From: Paracraurococcus sp042666655
GTDB lineage: Bacteria; Pseudomonadota; Alphaproteobacteria; Acetobacterales; Acetobacteraceae
NCBI RefSeq assembly: GCF_042666655.1
Contig: NZ_JBHTDE010000001.1
Coordinates: 372,001 to 436,000 of the forward strand
Direction of reading: 5' to 3'
DNA length: 64,000 nucleotides
The notes beneath the pieces were generated by a model that worked only from the letters and a program-made list of their open reading frames with translations, ran no database searches and was not told where the DNA came from. The first letter of the stretch is position 1. The number at the start of each line of letters is the position of its first letter. Made by a program: the position numbers and the translations under genes. Of this stretch, positions 42,460-51,421 are shown piece by piece.

Positions 42460-43416
42460 ATGTTCGACCTGATCGCGCTCGAGGCTGCCGCCCGCCTGGT
42501 GCACGCCGCCTTCCCGGCCACGCCGCAATTCGCCTGGCCGCTGCTGGCCGCGCGCAGCGGCGCCGAGGTCTGGGTGAAGCACGAGAACCACACGCCGACC
42601 GGCGCCTTCAAGGTGCGCGGCGGGCTGGTCTACATGGACCGCCTGAAGCGCGAACGGCCCTGGGTCACGGGCGTGATCAGCGCGACGCGCGGCAACCATG
42701 GCCAGAGCCTGGCCTATGCCGGCGCCTTGCATGGCGTGCCGGTGACGATCGTCGTCCCCATCGGCAACAGCGCCGAGAAGAACGCGGCGATGCGGGCCCA
42801 GGGCGCCGTGCTGGTCGAGCACGGCGAGGATTTCGACGCGGCGCGGCTGCATGCCATGGCGCTGGCCGAGGCACGGCGCCTGGAATTCGCGCCTTCCTTC
42901 GCGCCGGACCTGGTTTGCGGCGTGGCCACCTATGCGCTCGAATTCCTTCGCGCCGTGCCCGACCTGGATACGCTCTATGTGCCGATCGGCCTCGGCTCCG
43001 GCATCTGCGGCTGCATCCTGGCCCGCGACCTGCTGGGGCTGCGCACCGAGATCGTCGGCGTGCAGAGCACCGAGGCGCCGGCCTATGCGCTGTCCTTCGC
43101 CGCCGGCCGGGTGGTGACGGTGCCGACCGCGCATACCCTTGCCGACGGCATGGCAACGCGGATCCCCGACCCGGCGGCGTTGGCGATCATCCGCGCCGGC
43201 GCCGCACGCGTCGTCACCGTGACGGATGCGGAGGTGGCATCGGCGATCCGCGCCTATTGGCAGGATACCCACAATCTCGCGGAAGGCGCCGGCGCCGCGC
43301 CGCTGGCGGCGCTGCTGCAGGAACGCGCGCGGATGGCGGGCAATCGCGTCGGCGTCATCCTCTGCGGCGGCAATATCGACCTGGCGCTGTTCCGCGATTG
43401 GGTGCTGGCGGGCTGA
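42460..43416 (+). CDS. PLP-dependent threonine/serine dehydratase-like enzyme
   Basis: The protein has 318 residues from the ATG at 42460; an in-frame GTG at 42400 would add 20 residues, and a GGAGG lies between. NHTPTGAFKVRGG holds the PLP Lys, SATRGNHGQSLAYAG and GLGSGICGCILA bind the cofactor phosphate, and ILCGGNIDLALF ends the fold. The likely reaction is PLP-dependent alpha,beta-elimination of a hydroxy amino acid such as threonine or serine. The regulatory ACT domain of biosynthetic IlvA is absent, so this is the short catabolic type. It heads a + strand group with the MBL hydrolase. Confidence 0.85.
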   Translation: MFDLIALEAAARLVHAAFPATPQFAWPLLAARSGAEVWVKHENHTPTGAFKVRGGLVYMDRLKRERPWVTGVISATRGNHGQSLAYAGALHGVPVTIVVPIGNSAEKNAAMRAQGAVLVEHGEDFDAARLHAMALAEARRLEFAPSFAPDLVCGVATYALEFLRAVPDLDTLYVPIGLGSGICGCILARDLLGLRTEIVGVQSTEAPAYALSFAAGRVVTVPTAHTLADGMATRIPDPAALAIIRAGAARVVTVTDAEVASAIRAYWQDTHNLAEGAGAAPLAALLQERARMAGNRVGVILCGGNIDLALFRDWVLAG

Positions 43417-43466
43417 ACCGCCCGCGTCGCGTCCCGTTGGCCTTCGCGGACACGGAGGACACGGCG

Positions 43467-44342
43467 ATGCGGATCCACCATCTCGACTGCGGGCCGGCGC
43501 GGCCGCTTGGCGGCGCGCTGATGGATGGCGTCAGCCCTGGCGCCATCGGCCGGCTGACCTGCCACTGCCTGGCGATCGAGACGCCGCGGCACGGCGTGGT
43601 GCTGGTCGATACCGGGCTGGGCATGCGCGACATGCTGCGCCCCGCCGGCCGGCTGCCCACCCTGAACAGCGCGCTGCTGCGCTTCCGCTACGACCCCGAC
43701 CGGACGATGCTGCGGCACATGAAGCGGCTCGGCCTGCATCCGGGCGACGTGCGGCACATCGTCATGACGCATCTGGATTTCGACCATGCCGGCGGGCTGG
43801 TCGATTTCCCGCAGGCGACGGTGCATGTGATGGAAGCCGAAGCGGGGGCGGCGCATGCGCGGGAAGGCGTGCTGGGCCGCGCCCGCTACCGCCCGGTGCA
43901 ATGGGGCGACACCGGCCGCTGGCGCACCTATCCCGACCGTCCCGGCGGCCGTTGGTACGGCTTCGACGCGGTGGAACGCCTGGCCGGGCTGCCGCAGGAA
44001 TTCGTCCTGGTGCCGCTGCCCGGCCACTCGGCGGGCCATGCGGGGGTTGCGATCGAGACGCCGCAGGGTTGGCTGCTGCATGCCGGCGACACCTACTTCA
44101 ACCGCGCCGAGATCCACGCCGCGGTGCCGCATTGCCCGCCCGGCAGCGCCGCCTACGAAGCGGTGATGGCCTGGTCCGGCCCGCTGGTGCGGGCGCAGCA
44201 GCGCCGGGTGCGGGCCCTGGCGCAGGCCGCGGACGCCACGGTGATGGTGTTCTGCACGCATGACCCGGTGGAATACGTGGCGCTGACCGCCTGGGCGGAG
44301 CGGCTGCGCGCGCCGGCGAACAAGAATGCCGACGCGGCGTGA
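43467..44342 (+). CDS. Metallo-beta-lactamase fold hydrolase (AHL-lactonase-like)
   Basis: The protein has 291 residues; GGAGG lies upstream of the ATG at 43467. HIVMTHLDFDHAGGLVDF is the HxxxDH zinc motif, LPGHSAGHAGVA gives a further His, GWLLHAGDTYF supplies the bridging Asp and MVFCTHDPVEY the last His. The arrangement and length resemble the AttM/AiiA-type lactonase subgroup, but lactonase activity is not proven; a general metallohydrolase is equally possible. It lies 50 bp after the PLP enzyme and is probably co-transcribed. Confidence 0.85.
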   Translation: MRIHHLDCGPARPLGGALMDGVSPGAIGRLTCHCLAIETPRHGVVLVDTGLGMRDMLRPAGRLPTLNSALLRFRYDPDRTMLRHMKRLGLHPGDVRHIVMTHLDFDHAGGLVDFPQATVHVMEAEAGAAHAREGVLGRARYRPVQWGDTGRWRTYPDRPGGRWYGFDAVERLAGLPQEFVLVPLPGHSAGHAGVAIETPQGWLLHAGDTYFNRAEIHAAVPHCPPGSAAYEAVMAWSGPLVRAQQRRVRALAQAADATVMVFCTHDPVEYVALTAWAERLRAPANKNADAA

Positions 44343-44474
44343 GTGGGCGAGGTTGCGGCGGGAAAAACATTCGCTTCCAGAATTCCAGCCGTCCTTGCTG
44401 TGGGTTGGCGGCGGACGGGTTCGACAGCCACGCCGCCACGCGGTAATTCCGCCGGACACGAAGGGGAAGCATCC

Positions 44475-44783
44475 ATGGCAGACTGGCACCGCGTGGCCGC
44501 CGAGGCGGACCTCGCCGAGAACATGCCGCTGGCCGTCCGCATCGGCGACCTGTCGATCGCCGTGGTCAGGCTGGAGGACGGCATCTTCGCGGTGAACGAC
44601 ATCTGCACGCACGAATACGCGCTGCTGTCGGACGGCTACTGCGAGGACGGCAAGCTGGAATGCCCGCTGCACCAGGCCTGCTTCGACATCCGCACCGGCG
44701 CCGCGCTGAACGAGCCGGCGGATGTCCCGGTGGCGACCTACCGGGTGAAGGTCGAGGCCGGCGCGGTCTTCGTCGAGGCCTAG
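44475..44783 (+). CDS. Rieske-type ferredoxin (non-haem iron oxygenase subunit)
   Basis: The protein has 102 residues. The Rieske ligands are present: CTHEYALL (C-x-H) and CPLHQACFD (C-x2-H), spaced as in small dioxygenase ferredoxins such as NahAb or BphA3. AGGGGAAGC precedes the ATG. It passes electrons to an oxygenase whose subunit is not adjacent; the 2-oxoglutarate dioxygenase at 49458 does not need one, so the partner is elsewhere. A hairpin follows. Confidence 0.9.
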   Translation: MADWHRVAAEADLAENMPLAVRIGDLSIAVVRLEDGIFAVNDICTHEYALLSDGYCEDGKLECPLHQACFDIRTGAALNEPADVPVATYRVKVEAGAVFVEA

Positions 44784-44787
44784 GGTC

Positions 44788-44815
44788 TGTCGGGCGCCGA
44801 CCGAAGCGCCCGGCA
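44788..44815. terminator. Hairpin between convergent Rieske and Bug-receptor genes
   Basis: Arms 44788-44797 and 44806-44815 (TGTCGGGCGC/GCGCCCGGCA) pair over 10 positions with one G-U around an 8-base loop. It lies right after the ferredoxin stop and may act in both directions. No strong T-run follows. Confidence 0.5.
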
Positions 44816-44886
44816 GGTTCTAGGGTATTGTCATGCCGTGTGATTTACGTCTTGCGGTGGGTCCATCCCAGACGATCACGCGCCAG

Positions 44887-45891
44887 CTAGTCGGGCCTGA
44901 TCCCCGCCGTCTTCACCACGCGGCCCCATTTCTCGACCTCGGCCGCGAGCTGCGCCTGGAATTCTGCCGGGCCGGTCTCCAGCGGATCCAGCCCGGCGGC
45001 GATCACCCTCTCCCGCACCGCGGGCCGGCGCATCGCCGCGAGGATATCCGCATGCAGCCGGGCGGTGAGCGCCGGCGGCAGCCGGGCCGGGGCGAGCACG
45101 CCGTACCAGGACCCGGCCTCCGTCCCGGGATAGCCGAGCTCCGCCAGGGTCGGCAGGTCCGGCAGCTCCCGCCAGCGGCGGGCATCGGCGGTGGCGATGC
45201 CGCGCAGCCGGCCGTCGCGGATCTGCGGCACGGCGACCGTGGAATTGAAGAACCCGCCCTGCACCTGGCCCGAGAGCACCGCCGCCTGCGCCGGCGCCGC
45301 GCCCGAGAAGGGCACATGCGTCAGCTCGATCCCGGTGACGGAGGCGAACAGCGCCATCGCCAGGTGGCTGGCATTGCCGACGCCGGCCGAGCCCATGGTC
45401 AGCCCGCCCGGTCTTGCCTTGGCCGCGGCGACGAATCCGGGCAGGTCGGTGATCCCGGTCGAGGGATGCACCACCAGCAGCATCGGGTGGAAGGCGCAGT
45501 TGCTGATGGCGGTGAAGTCGCGCACCGCATCGAAGGGCAGATGCGGCATCAGCGCCGGGTTCATCACATGCGCCGTCGCGGCGAACAGCAGGGTATGCCC
45601 GTCCGGCGCGGCGCGCGCCACGACCTCGGTCCCGATGGCGCTGCCGGCGCCGGGGCGGTTCTCCACCACCACCGGCTGGCGCCAGGCCTCGCCCAGCGCG
45701 GCGGCGAGCGTGCGCGCCAGGATGTCGGTAGGCCCGCCGGGCGCATAGGGCACGACGATGCGGACCGGCCGGTCGGGCCAGGATGCGGGCCAGGACGTGG
45801 GCAAGGTCTGGGCCTGTACCGCCGGCGGCGTGGCAAGCCCGGCCGCGAGCAGCGCGCGGCGCGTCGCCAGCCCGCCTGTGACGCGACCCAT
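44887..45891 (-). CDS. Tripartite tricarboxylate transporter (Bug) solute-binding protein
   Basis: The protein has 334 residues from the ATG at 45891, which overlaps the ThDP enzyme stop (TGATG). A signal peptide (RRALLAAGLATPPAVQAQ) precedes the TctC/Bug fold: PVRIVVPYAPGGPTDILAR, PVVVENRPGAGSAIGTEVV, DGHTLLFAATAHVMNP and SYG-type GSAGVGNASHL. Bug proteins bind organic acids or related compounds in the periplasm. No tctA/tctB genes for the membrane part are in this window. It is the last gene of the four-gene operon, so its ligand is probably the substrate of the aldolase/ThDP pathway. Confidence 0.92.
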   Translation of the reverse strand: MGRVTGGLATRRALLAAGLATPPAVQAQTLPTSWPASWPDRPVRIVVPYAPGGPTDILARTLAAALGEAWRQPVVVENRPGAGSAIGTEVVARAAPDGHTLLFAATAHVMNPALMPHLPFDAVRDFTAISNCAFHPMLLVVHPSTGITDLPGFVAAAKARPGGLTMGSAGVGNASHLAMALFASVTGIELTHVPFSGAAPAQAAVLSGQVQGGFFNSTVAVPQIRDGRLRGIATADARRWRELPDLPTLAELGYPGTEAGSWYGVLAPARLPPALTARLHADILAAMRRPAVRERVIAAGLDPLETGPAEFQAQLAAEVEKWGRVVKTAGIRPD

Positions 45892-47570
45892 CACTCGTGC
45901 ACCCGCGGCGCGCCGCGGCGGCGCCAGGCGCTCATCTGCTCGGCCGAGGTGTGGACATGCACCACCACGGGCCGGTCCTTCACCGCGAAGGCCCGGGCGA
46001 TGGCGTCCTCGACCTCCGCCTCGGTCGAGATGGTGATGCCCTCCGCGCCGAAGACGCGGCCCCAGGCGGCGAAATCCGGGTTGGTGAGCTTCACCGCGGC
46101 CTCGTAGGGGCGGTTGGGGTAGCGCACCTCGTGGTGCATCCCGATCGTGCCGTAGCGCTTGTTGTCGGAGATGACGATGATCGGCGCGGCGCCGTACTGC
46201 ATGGCGGTGGCGATCTCGTTGCCGCTCATCAGCGCGCCGCCGTCGCCGCAGAAGCCGATCGCCTGCTTGCCGGGGCGGCGGATGGCAGCGGCGACCGCCA
46301 TCGGCACGCCCGCGCCCATCGCACCGACGACCGAGGAGAGAAAGTTCTGCCCCGGCCTGAAGCCGATGTAGCGATGGATGAAGGAGGAGAAATTGCCGGC
46401 ATCGGACGTCACCGCGGCATCGGGCGCCAGGTGCTTGGCGATCTCGACGCAGACGGCGGCGAAGTTCACGCCATCCGCCATGCTCTCCCAGTCCGGCGCC
46501 ATCAGCTTCGTGTGAATGGCGTTCAGTCCGGCGACCCAGCTGGTGCGCTTCGAGGCGCCCGCCGGCGCGCCGCGCTTCAGCAGCGCGCGGATGACGGCGG
46601 CGGGTTCGGCGGCGATGCCGAGATCGGGGCGGAAGACCCGGCCGATCTCGTTCGGGTCGGGCCAGACCTGGACCAAGGGAAGCTGCGGGTCGGGCGCGGT
46701 GGGGAAGGTATAGGACTGGCTGACGCTGTCGGTGATGCGCTCGCCGATGACGACCAGCAGGTCGGCCTTCCGCATCTCGTCCATCAGCTGCTTCGGCACG
46801 CGGATGCCCATGTAGCCGCCGTAATTGGGATGCCCGGCGTCGAACAGCTGCGGCCGGCGATGGGTTGGGGAGACCGGCACCACCCATTGCTCGGCAAGCC
46901 GGCGCAGCTCGTCCAGCGTCGTCGCATCGGCGTTGGTCAACGCGCCGCCGACCCAGACCAGCGGGCGTTCGGCCTCGGCGAGCATCTTGGCAAGCTGGTC
47001 GAGGTCTTCCGCGCGTGGCCCGCCATGGACGCGCGGGCGCGGCTTCGCCATCGGCGTGTCGGTGAGCTCGTCGAAGATGTCCTCGGGCAGGATGACGGCG
47101 ACGGGGCCGGGGGTGCCGCTCTCCGCCAGGTGGAAGGCGCGGGCGATGGATTCGCTCGCCTGCACCACCTCGTTCACCTCGATGACGGCCTTGGTGATGT
47201 CGCCGAGCAGCTTCGCGTAGTTCTGCTCCTGCAGCGCCAGCCGGCCGAAGTCCTTCCGCTCCACCTGGCCGCAGAGCACCACCAGCGGCGTCGCATCGTG
47301 CCATGCGGTGTGCAGCGCGACCATGGCGTTGGACAGGCCGGGGCCGCGCGAGACCAGCAACACGCCGGCGCGGCCGCCCTGCATGCGGCCATCGGCGACC
47401 GCCATGAAACCGGCGCCGCCCTCGTGCCGGCAGACGATGAGGCGCATCTCGGGAACTTCCGTGAGCGCGTCGGTCAATCCCAGGAAACTCTCGCCCGGCA
47501 CCATCCAGATGGTGTCGATGCCATGCGCGACCAGGCTCTCGGCGAGTGCGCGGCCGACTGTCTTGCTCAT
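45891..47570 (-). CDS. Thiamine diphosphate-dependent enzyme of the acetolactate synthase type
   Basis: The protein has 559 residues; GGGGAGG precedes the ATG at 47570. The three ThDP domains are visible: the activating Glu in CRHEGGAGFMAVADG, the central domain (RKADLLVVIGERI) and the cofactor motif GFCGDGGALMSGNEIATAM to ISDNKRYGTI. It belongs to the acetolactate synthase/decarboxylase superfamily, with catabolic context (Bug receptors, class II aldolase) rather than ilv genes. The substrate, probably a 2-oxo acid, cannot be read. It overlaps both neighbours (ATGA and TGATG). Confidence 0.88.
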   Translation of the reverse strand: MSKTVGRALAESLVAHGIDTIWMVPGESFLGLTDALTEVPEMRLIVCRHEGGAGFMAVADGRMQGGRAGVLLVSRGPGLSNAMVALHTAWHDATPLVVLCGQVERKDFGRLALQEQNYAKLLGDITKAVIEVNEVVQASESIARAFHLAESGTPGPVAVILPEDIFDELTDTPMAKPRPRVHGGPRAEDLDQLAKMLAEAERPLVWVGGALTNADATTLDELRRLAEQWVVPVSPTHRRPQLFDAGHPNYGGYMGIRVPKQLMDEMRKADLLVVIGERITDSVSQSYTFPTAPDPQLPLVQVWPDPNEIGRVFRPDLGIAAEPAAVIRALLKRGAPAGASKRTSWVAGLNAIHTKLMAPDWESMADGVNFAAVCVEIAKHLAPDAAVTSDAGNFSSFIHRYIGFRPGQNFLSSVVGAMGAGVPMAVAAAIRRPGKQAIGFCGDGGALMSGNEIATAMQYGAAPIIVISDNKRYGTIGMHHEVRYPNRPYEAAVKLTNPDFAAWGRVFGAEGITISTEAEVEDAIARAFAVKDRPVVVHVHTSAEQMSAWRRRGAPRVHE

Positions 47571-48541
47571 CCTGTTGTCCTCCCCAATTCCCCGCGGATG
47601 CCGGCCTCCGCCACCACCCGCTGCCATTTCGGCACGTCGCTTTCCAGCAGCCGTTCCAGCGCCGCCGGGCCGGTCAGCAGCGGCACGGTGCCGGCGGCGG
47701 CGAAGCGGGCCTTCACCTCCGGCAGGTCGCGCAGCGAGGCCAGCACGGCGGACAGCTTCGCCACGATCGGCGGCGGCAATCCTCGCGGCGCGGCGATGGC
47801 GTACCAGTTCAGCGCGACATAGCCGGGGACGATCTCGCCGAGGGCCGGCGTGTCGGGCAGGCTGGGCACGCGCCGTTCCGTCGCCACGCCGAGCAGCCGC
47901 GCGCGGCCGCCCAGCACATGCGGCAGCGTCTCGACCGTGGAGGCGAAGACCATGTCGATCTCGCCGGCGAACAGCGCGATCATCGCTGGCGCCGCGCCGC
48001 GGTAGGAGACGTGTTCCAGCCTGACGCCCGCGGCCGAGGCGAAGAGCGCGCCGGAGAGATGGTTAGACGACCCGGCGCCGCCGCTGCCATAGGTCAGCAT
48101 GCCCGGCCGCGCCTTGGCCGCCACGACCACGTCCTGCACGCGGCGCCACGGCCCGTCGGCGCGAACCACCATCGCGGTCGGGATATCGGCCACCAGGCTG
48201 ACCGGCGTCAGCGCGCTGCGCGGGTCGAGCCCCTGGCCGGGATAGAGCGCCGGCACCGAGGCGAGCGAGGCGCTGGTCAGCAGCAGCACGCCGCCGTCGG
48301 CCGGCGACTGGATCACGGTGCGGATGCCGATGCTGCCGCCCGCACCGGGGCGGTTGTCGATCAGGCAGGGCTGGCCGAGCCGGTCGCGCAGCAATTCGGC
48401 CAGCAGCCGGCCGATGGAGTCGATCGGCCCGCCGGCCCCGAAGGGGATGACGATGCGGACCGGGCGGCTGGGCCAGGCCGCCTCGGCCCGTGCGCGGTGC
48501 GCCAGCAGCGTGGGCGAGGCCAGCAGGGCGCGCCGGAACAC
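47567..48541 (-). CDS. Bug-family solute-binding protein (second)
   Basis: The protein has 324 residues from a GTG at 48541; a TTG at 48550 overlapping the aldolase stop (TTGA) is an alternative. A signal peptide (FRRALLASPTLLAHRARAEA) precedes PVRIVIPFGAGGPIDSIGR, IDNRPGAGGSIGIRTVI and MLTYGSGGAGSSNHLSGAL, all Bug/TctC motifs. It is the second gene of the aldolase-Bug-ThDP-Bug operon and overlaps the ThDP enzyme start (ATGA). Two different Bug receptors in one operon suggest two related ligands or a redundant pair. Confidence 0.9.
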   Translation of the reverse strand: MFRRALLASPTLLAHRARAEAAWPSRPVRIVIPFGAGGPIDSIGRLLAELLRDRLGQPCLIDNRPGAGGSIGIRTVIQSPADGGVLLLTSASLASVPALYPGQGLDPRSALTPVSLVADIPTAMVVRADGPWRRVQDVVVAAKARPGMLTYGSGGAGSSNHLSGALFASAAGVRLEHVSYRGAAPAMIALFAGEIDMVFASTVETLPHVLGGRARLLGVATERRVPSLPDTPALGEIVPGYVALNWYAIAAPRGLPPPIVAKLSAVLASLRDLPEVKARFAAAGTVPLLTGPAALERLLESDVPKWQRVVAEAGIRGELGRTTG

Positions 48542-48546
48542 CCCGT

Positions 48547-49329
48547 TCAATCCCGCCAGGAACTGTCCATGAGGTCCAGCTTGCGCAGCAGCCCCGGCCA
48601 TTCCAGCAGCCCGTAGCGGCGCGAATTCGGCGGGTCGTACATGGCGCAGGATTTCGCCACCACCTCCTCCGACGGCATGTTGAGCTCGGTGTTGCAGGCC
48701 ATCGCCTGCAGCTGCGCCTGGCACGCGCGTTCCATGCCCCACATGGCGGTGAAGGCTTCCGGCACGCTTTCGCCCAAGGTCAGCATGCCATGGTTGCGCA
48801 GGATGCAGTAGTTCAGCGGGCCGATGGTCTGCGCCAGCGCGTCGCGCTCGGACGGGTCGCGCTCCGGCCCGCGGAATTCGTGGTAGGCGATGCGGCCGTA
48901 GAAGCGCGTCGCCGTCTGGGTCAGCGGCAGCAGTCCGCATTTCAGCGACGACACCGCCATCCCCGCGATGGTGTGGGTATGCATCGCCGCCATGGCATCC
49001 GGCCGCGCCCGGTAGATCGCGCTGTGGATGGTGAAGCCGGCGGGGTGCAGCCCGTAGGGCAGGTCGGGCTTGTACAGGATGTCGCCGTCCACGCTGACCT
49101 TCAGCAGGGACGACGCGGTGATCTCGCCGAACAGCATCCCGTTCGGGTTGATCAGGAAATGCCCCGGGCTGCCCGGCACCCGCGCGGTGATGTGGGTGTA
49201 GATCATGTCGGACATGCCGTACCCCTCGCACAGCCGGTAGCAGGCGGCGAGGTCGAGCCGGGCTTGCCATTCGGCCTCGGGCACGGAGGCGCGGAGGGGG
49301 GCGATCCGCAGCGCGGCATGGGACGTCAT
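48547..49329 (-). CDS. Class II aldolase/adducin family protein
   Basis: The protein has 260 residues from the ATG at 49329. GMSDMIYTHITARVPGSPGH, AAMHTHTIAGMAVSS (zinc His pair), LRNHGMLTLGESVPEAF (third His) and RACQAQLQAM are typical of fuculose-phosphate aldolase-like proteins. The reaction is zinc-dependent aldol cleavage or decarboxylation of an unknown phosphorylated or hydroxy acid. It is the first gene of the operon and divergent from the dioxygenase at 49458, so the 128-bp region between them should hold both promoters. Confidence 0.9.
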   Translation of the reverse strand: MTSHAALRIAPLRASVPEAEWQARLDLAACYRLCEGYGMSDMIYTHITARVPGSPGHFLINPNGMLFGEITASSLLKVSVDGDILYKPDLPYGLHPAGFTIHSAIYRARPDAMAAMHTHTIAGMAVSSLKCGLLPLTQTATRFYGRIAYHEFRGPERDPSERDALAQTIGPLNYCILRNHGMLTLGESVPEAFTAMWGMERACQAQLQAMACNTELNMPSEEVVAKSCAMYDPPNSRRYGLLEWPGLLRKLDLMDSSWRD

Positions 49330-49457
49330 TCTCGGGTTTTCCTGGTGCTTCCTTGCCGCCATTCAACCAGCCTTCCGGCGCGGCTTGAAGGGGTGTTGCA
49401 CGGAGACGGGTTCGGGCGGAGAGTCTGTCGCCTCGGGACCCGTCCGGAAACGCCAGA

Positions 49458-50474
49458 ATGAATGCATATGCCCCCGTCACCGACGCCAGCGCCTGGCGCG
49501 GCGCGGCGATCGCCGACGATCCTGCCTGGATCAGCAGCCTGACCGCGGCGGAGGTCGAGGACCTGGGCGGTGCGCTTCGCAGCGTGCAGGCCCGCGGCAT
49601 CCCGACCACCGCCATCACCCGCGCCGATTTCCCGCTGCCCGTGCTGGCCCCACGGCTGGCGGCCTGGCTGGAGGAGGCCCGCAGCGGCCGCGGCTTCTTC
49701 GTCGTGCGCGGCCTGCCGGCCGACCGGTTCACCGAGGCCGAGCGCGAGGCGATCTTCTGGGGCCTCGGCACCCATCTCGGCACCGCGGTGTCGCAGAACT
49801 CGCATGGCGAGATGCTGGGGCATGTCTTCGACCAAGGCCGCACCTACGGCTCGGCCAATACCCGCGGCTACCAGACCAAGGCGCGGCTGGATTTCCACAC
49901 CGACCGCTGCGACCTGGTCGGGCTGCTCTGCCAGCGCCGGGCGAAATCGGGCGGGCTGTCCTCGGTCGTCAGCACCATGGCGGTGCACAACGAGATCCTG
50001 CGGACCCGGCCCGACCTTGTCCCGATCCTCTACCGCGGCTTCCACTATTCGGAACGCGAGGCCGCCGACAACCCGAGCGGCGTGACGCCGCGGCCGATCC
50101 CGGTGTTCAGCAACCACCAGGGCTTCGTCTCCTGCCGCTTCATCCGCAACCCGATCGAGACCGGCGCCGAGCGCCGCGGCATCCCGCTGACCGAGGCCGA
50201 GCGCGAGGCGCTGGAGCTGATGAGCACGCTGAGCGCGCGGGAGGACATGCGGCTCGACATGATGCTCGAGCCCGGCGACATGCAGTTCTGCAACAACTAC
50301 GTCACCACCCATGCCCGGACCGAGTTCGAGGATTGGGAGGACCCGGCCCAGCGCCGGCTGATGGTACGGCTCTGGCTCAGCTTCGATGCGCGCCGGCCGC
50401 TGGCGGAGGATTTCGGCGAGCATGACGGCATCCCGGCGAAGCTCGCACCGGAAACCGCGGTGCTGCCCGCCTGA
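49458..50474 (+). CDS. TauD/TfdA-type Fe(II)/2-oxoglutarate dioxygenase
   Basis: The protein has 338 residues. FFVVRGLPADRFTEAEREAI leads in; the facial triad is HTD in LDFHTDRCDLVG and the later His in NNYVTTHARTEFEDW, followed by the 2-oxoglutarate Arg region RRLMVRLWLSFDARR. TauD enzymes hydroxylate sulfonates, phenoxyacids and other small acids. Its stop overlaps the start of a Bug receptor (TGATG), so the two are coupled and the receptor probably imports its substrate. Confidence 0.88.
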   Translation: MNAYAPVTDASAWRGAAIADDPAWISSLTAAEVEDLGGALRSVQARGIPTTAITRADFPLPVLAPRLAAWLEEARSGRGFFVVRGLPADRFTEAEREAIFWGLGTHLGTAVSQNSHGEMLGHVFDQGRTYGSANTRGYQTKARLDFHTDRCDLVGLLCQRRAKSGGLSSVVSTMAVHNEILRTRPDLVPILYRGFHYSEREAADNPSGVTPRPIPVFSNHQGFVSCRFIRNPIETGAERRGIPLTEAEREALELMSTLSAREDMRLDMMLEPGDMQFCNNYVTTHARTEFEDWEDPAQRRLMVRLWLSFDARRPLAEDFGEHDGIPAKLAPETAVLPA

Positions 50475-51421
50475 TGCTGCGGCGTAGCCTTCTTGCCGCG
50501 ACGCTCGCCCCCCTGGCGGCGCGGGCACAGGGATTCCCTGCGCGGCCGTTGCGCATCATCGTCCCCTTCGCCCCCGGCGGTTCGGGCGACATCACCGCGC
50601 GGCTGGTGGCGAAGCATGTCGAGGAGACCACCGGCCAGCCCGTGGTGGTGGACAACCGCCCCGGCGCCAACGGGGTCATCGGCACCATGGCGGTGAAGCA
50701 GGCGGCGCCCGACGGCACCACGCTGCTGCTGGCCACCACCAGCACGCATTCGGCCAATCCCAGCACCGTGCGCGACCTGCCCTACGACCCGGAGCGCGAC
50801 TTCACCACCGTGGGCTTCTTCGGCTCGAACGGGTCCTACCTGCTGGTGCGGCCGGACAGCCCCTGGCGCGACGTGGCGGCGCTGGTCGCCGCCGCCAAGG
50901 CGAAGCCGGGAGGCATTTTCTTCGGCCATTTCAACGCCTCGTCCCGCGTGCCGGGCGAATTGCTCAACGTCATGGCCGGCACGCGGCTGCAGGGCGTGCC
51001 CTACCGCACCATCGGCGCCGCCTTCGCCGACCTGCTGGCGGGCAGGCTCGACCTGATCTTCGTCGATACCACCGCGGGCGATGCGTATCTGCGGCAGGGC
51101 CAGGTGCGTGCCCTGGCGATCACCCGCCAGGGTCGCTGGGACCGCTGGCCGGACCTGCCGGCGTTGAGCGAGACCTGGCCGGATTTCGTCCTGACCGGCT
51201 TCCTCGGCATCGCCGTGCCGGCCGGCACGCCGCCCGAGGTGGCACAGCGGCTGAACGCGTTGGTCAATGCCGCCATCCTGGCCGAGCCGGCGCGCTCGCG
51301 GCTGGTCGAGTTCGGCTTCGTGCCGGAAGCGCTCGACCTGCCGCGCATCGCCGAGCTGGTGCGGATCGAGCGCGGGAAATGGTCCCGCTTCGTCAGGCTG
51401 GCCGGGATCGAGCCGGAATAG
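50474..51421 (+). CDS. Bug-family solute-binding protein (third)
   Basis: The protein has 315 residues. The signal peptide RRSLLAATLAPLAARAQG is followed by PLRIIVPFAPGGSGDITARL, VVVDNRPGANGVIGTMAVK and DGTTLLLATTSTHSANPS, clear Bug motifs. Translation is coupled to the dioxygenase upstream by TGATG. Its last 29 bases overlap, tail to tail, the CoA-transferase gene on the other strand. No membrane TctAB partners are nearby. Confidence 0.93.
   Translation: MLRRSLLAATLAPLAARAQGFPARPLRIIVPFAPGGSGDITARLVAKHVEETTGQPVVVDNRPGANGVIGTMAVKQAAPDGTTLLLATTSTHSANPSTVRDLPYDPERDFTTVGFFGSNGSYLLVRPDSPWRDVAALVAAAKAKPGGIFFGHFNASSRVPGELLNVMAGTRLQGVPYRTIGAAFADLLAGRLDLIFVDTTAGDAYLRQGQVRALAITRQGRWDRWPDLPALSETWPDFVLTGFLGIAVPAGTPPEVAQRLNALVNAAILAEPARSRLVEFGFVPEALDLPRIAELVRIERGKWSRFVRLAGIEPE

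Noticed and set aside
42446..42472. Eight-codon leader peptide before the PLP enzyme (after GGAGG)
   Set aside because: It overlaps the real start and has no attenuator-like codons; the GGAGG can serve the main gene with a longer spacer.
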